DNA of 7,253 bases from Candidatus Cloacimonadota bacterium (GTDB taxonomy: Bacteria; Cloacimonadota; Cloacimonadia; JGIOTU-2; B8-G9), in contig QMNM01000066.1 of assembly GCA_003647765.1 (NCBI GenBank), positions 1-7,253 on the forward strand. Reading direction: 5' to 3'. The notes under the pieces were generated by a model. That model was not told where the DNA came from. It made no database searches and saw only the letters and a program-made list of their open reading frames with translations. The position numbers and the translations under genes are program-made. Position 1 is the stretch's first letter, and each line of letters starts with the position of its first letter. Below, piece by piece: positions 6,001 to 7,253 of the stretch.

Positions 6001-7253
6001 GCATCATTCCAATTTGTACCATCAGATGTAGTTTTTACACCTACAGTATAAGAATTACTGAAATGGTTAATATAGGTCTTGAATTCTAATGCTAATGAAG
6101 CCATACCAACAGTATTTAACTGTGGAGTTACTAATTTTTGTTCACCAATAGTTGAAGGAGACCAGTAGAATTCTGCTTCAGGAGCAGTACCACCAGCATT
6201 GTTAGTATTAACACCTCGCCAGTTCATACCGCCATTAACACCTTCTCTATACCAACCTGCAGGTGGGAATGTGTCAAAATTCTCAAGTATTAAGAAGTCA
6301 CCAACTACTACAGGATTAGAAGTTTCTGTTCCACCCATTCCAATATCATTAACAGTTGTAACATCATACTGATAAGTTCCAGCAACAGGCACAGTATCAT
6401 CTGTCCATTCAGTTACAGGGCCTGCAATATCAAATTCAGCACCATCATTACGAACAATATGATATCCAGTTACACCTGTGAAGTATCCACCGTGTAATCC
6501 TTCTGTAGGATTATCCCAAGTGAGCAATACTGCAAAGTCATCAGTGCTGACATCTTCAGCCAATAAGTTCTCAACAGCAGCAGGAACATCTTCACCTATC
6601 CAGGCTTGGTCAACTGCTGGAAGACCATTTCCATAACTATTGACAGGTATTATCTTATAAGTATATATACCAGGGTCAGGAACAGTTGTATCTGTCCATG
6701 TCTCTGGTCCACCAATAACTGGGTTTGTTACAGTATAGACCAAATCATCATTACGATATACTTCAACAGAAGTCAATTCTGTTAATGGGTCTCCAACTGA
6801 ATTAACAGATGGATTTACCCAATCTAATGTTGCTTCTAAGGCACCAGCAGCACCAGGAGTAATCACAAAATCAGTTGGTGCACCAGGTGCATTTGGATCT
6901 GATGTAAGTGCCAATTCATAACCTGCTACAAGATTCGGATCCTGCTGAACATTTACAAGAAGAACAAAGATAGCATCATCGTTAATATAAGTGGCAGCAC
7001 CACCAGCAATACCTGCATCAAATCCAGGAATATCAGCAGCATTATGAGTTACACCTGTAAATGTCTGAGTTGCAATATCAAATTGATGTAATACTGAACC
7101 ACCTTCTTGTGAGAATAACCATAGATATGGACCACCATCTGTCCAAGGATCATAAGCACTACCGTACAAACTCTGTACAGCAGTACCAATATTACTATAA
7201 ATCTGATTACCATTCATATCAATTGCACCAAGTTCAGACCAGTTTCCTATCCA
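3078..7253 (-). CDS. Large secreted FN3 / cleaved-adhesin-like / CRL-domain protein with T9SS type A sorting domain (5' end truncated by window)
   Basis: The frame is open from the right edge to TAA at 3080-3078, giving 1391 visible residues (numbered here from the edge). The Met at 7217 is probably internal: WIGNWSELGAID precedes it in frame, no Shine-Dalgarno is present and no signal peptide follows. Domains: possible end of a beta-propeller (1-110, LYGSAYDPWTDG, LWLFSQEGG); FN3 (about 122-220) and FN3 (222-317); a cleaved-adhesin/MAM-like jelly roll (318-470, ENFDTFPPAGW at the start, WWDIDDVSL at the end); carboxypeptidase-regulatory-like domain (475-554); an unassigned beta-rich domain opening with DDGSAEWGWW (556-732); two more regulatory-like domains (733-813, 816-894); a GTQY module (898-1020); a double WNW-type domain (1022-1197); a short GTQY module (1200-1300); and a complete sorting domain (1303-1391, NYPNPFNPVT, IYNIKGEKIRTL, SSGIYFYRI, ending KKMILMK). 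This implies T9SS export to the cell surface. No protease catalytic triad is visible in this part; a peptidase domain upstream of the window cannot be excluded. An adhesin-like or polymer-binding role is inferred. Confidence 0.95.
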   Translation of the reverse strand, partial: WIGNWSELGAIDMNGNQIYSNIGTAVQSLYGSAYDPWTDGGPYLWLFSQEGGSVLHQFDIATQTFTGVTHNAADIPGFDAGIAGGAATYINDDAIFVLLVNVQQDPNLVAGYELALTSDPNAPGAPTDFVITPGAAGALEATLDWVNPSVNSVGDPLTELTSVEVYRNDDLVYTVTNPVIGGPETWTDTTVPDPGIYTYKIIPVNSYGNGLPAVDQAWIGEDVPAAVENLLAEDVSTDDFAVLLTWDNPTEGLHGGYFTGVTGYHIVRNDGAEFDIAGPVTEWTDDTVPVAGTYQYDVTTVNDIGMGGTETSNPVVVGDFLILENFDTFPPAGWYREGVNGGMNWRGVNTNNAGGTAPEAEFYWSPSTIGEQKLVTPQLNTVGMASLALEFKTYINHFSNSYTVGVKTTSDGTNWNDAWTIVVSSSIPAHTEDVLITTPDVGSATFQMCFFFNGDSFDINWWDIDDVSLAEGPSIEYGNISGTVTLNGGPGNVENVEVEAGGIVVNPDASGYYIIEDLLVGLYDVTASLTGYIPQTIENVEVLANQTTENIDFVLDPSEFIEFIYDDGSAEWGWWVQGPAGPSDYFSERITVEEGVLPAPYSAEKIKIYWYDHGNYSPTNMDIMLCPAVGGVPDLNNPYFTESFPVTQAQLNTWVEYELGTDGIQIPENGDIFIVVHWTPGAQNGPWVGSDQNGPMFNRSCWSLDGVSWNPLSGDNFMMRLLAAPGGPPPIGWITGNVELVGGAGNVEDVEVTAGDVTVNPDANGDYIIEINEGTYDVTASLENYEPQTITGVEVIEGQTTENIDFTLNYIPQPGWIEGTVTLTGGSGNVEDVEVTANGTTVNPDASGYYIIPDLEPGLYTVSASLENYPTVTYEDVEVLEGQGTTVDFELISNAPAWFLMPGTQYSMVVMATIDLDLTDEEFTGEGGNMAVAFGPEFIANPDTLVVRSFGLWQVLPTGGFWYFTIVGNEDPGQIMIGFKIYDATTQEVYLCNESVGFENNATIGSPTDPFILTAPAGGVEEQTISLIENWNWISTYVHPEDTSIEAVFGVLGDAVHQVKSQTQSKIYENGVWIGDLMNIVDGESYVVQMNSAADLTISGTLIDYTVPIPLDAEWNWLGYVLKDPYDFQVALAGILDNMSQIKNQTQASIKWGSNWYGTLTTMEAGVGYKVFMDQADELVYQTGTKVASVEPVPTNAMNWKPMAGTQYNMVVIANINADPTSLVAAFDNENNCRSVGKWEDGFWYFTIVGNENGEAISFKMYDGDIYESAETITFSNDETLGTPDNPITITMSTGANTPTTYNLSQNYPNPFNPVTVIAYQLPTASNVEISIYNIKGEKIRTLVNENREAGMYKVTWNGKDNNNNAVSSGIYFYRIITNNYSDTKKMILMK
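3081..4562 (-). repeat. C-terminal cassette of the upstream gene (GTQY - double WNW - short GTQY - sorting domain)
   Basis: Residues 898-1391 of the upstream protein have the same module order as residues 463 to the end of the downstream protein (nt 1424-1). Matching landmarks are: GTQYSMVVMAT against GAQYNM; TNTSIESVFG against EDTSIEAVFG; TTPIPLDMNWNWIGY against TVPIPLDAEWNWLGY; MEPADGYK against MEAGVGYK; ISGTQYNMVVMANI against MAGTQYNMVVIANI; then SQNYPNPFNP in both. The cassette is a repeated unit between adjacent genes, so they are paralogous at least over this part. Confidence 0.85.
4572..5057 (-). repeat. Tandem pair of carboxypeptidase-regulatory-like domains
   Basis: Residues 733-813 and 816-894 of the upstream protein are two adjacent copies of one domain, each starting GW(I)(T/E)G and containing GG.GNVEDVEVTA, NPDA.G.YII, an EG/PG(T/L)Y(D/T)V.ASLENY turn and a final strand ending in (I)DF.L. 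A third copy lies at 5592-5831 (residues 475-554), and a fourth in the neighbouring gene at 2148-2378. The pattern matches CarboxypepD_reg-like (CNA-B/transthyretin-like) beta-sandwiches, which usually act as structural spacers in surface proteins. Confidence 0.8.

Noticed and set aside
7215-7217. ATG at 7217 as the true start of the upstream gene
   Set aside because: The frame continues to the right edge without a stop. No Shine-Dalgarno precedes this ATG, and the sequence after it is not a signal peptide, although the protein ends in a T9SS sorting domain that requires Sec export. The real start is outside the window.
1-7253. CRISPR array or mobile element suggested by the repeated sequence
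   Set aside because: The repeats are long, in frame and protein-coding, with diverged copies. There are no regular short repeats with unique spacers, no terminal inverted repeats and no transposase or integrase.

Overview
This window holds two large, adjacent, convergent-in-content but same-direction genes on the minus strand, with nothing credible on the plus strand. Both encode modular, secreted, surface-type proteins. The C-termini carry the NYPNPFNP box that opens a type A C-terminal sorting domain of the type IX secretion system (T9SS). This box, together with FN3, carboxypeptidase-regulatory-like and cleaved-adhesin-like modules, points to a bacterium of the Fibrobacterota-Chlorobiota-Bacteroidota (FCB) superphylum. 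The 'NYPNPFNP.T.I.Y.LP' form is most familiar to me from Cloacimonadota, Marinimicrobia and Ignavibacteria rather than classical Bacteroidetes. Cloacimonadota is my preferred guess, but this is inference from style and not proven.

Layout, read in the direction of transcription (right to left). (1) 7253-3078: the upstream gene, whose 5' end lies outside the window. Its 1391 visible residues are: the end of a possible beta-propeller, two FN3 domains, a cleaved-adhesin/MAM-like jelly roll, a carboxypeptidase-regulatory-like (CRL) domain, an unassigned beta-rich domain, two more CRL domains, a 'GTQY' module, a double WNW-type domain, a short GTQY module and the T9SS sorting domain. (2) 3066-3038: a strong intrinsic terminator 11 bases after its stop codon. 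(3) 3037-2811: an AT-rich (about 21% GC by hand count) intergenic leader with a candidate -10 element, a 10-bp-spaced direct repeat, an A9 tract and a strong Shine-Dalgarno. (4) 2810-1: the downstream gene, complete at its 5' end with a signal peptide, but cut by the left window edge within the sorting domain, probably a few tens of codons before its stop.

The two genes are paralogues by module content. They share the same C-terminal cassette (long GTQY module, double WNW domain, short GTQY module, linker, sorting domain) but carry different N-terminal heads. Repeats inside and between the genes, including a 52-bp perfect duplication, suggest that the locus evolves by module duplication and recombination. 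Neither protein shows a recognisable catalytic motif. An adhesive, binding or surface-structural role is the reasonable inference. No mobile element, CRISPR array, tRNA or rRNA was seen.
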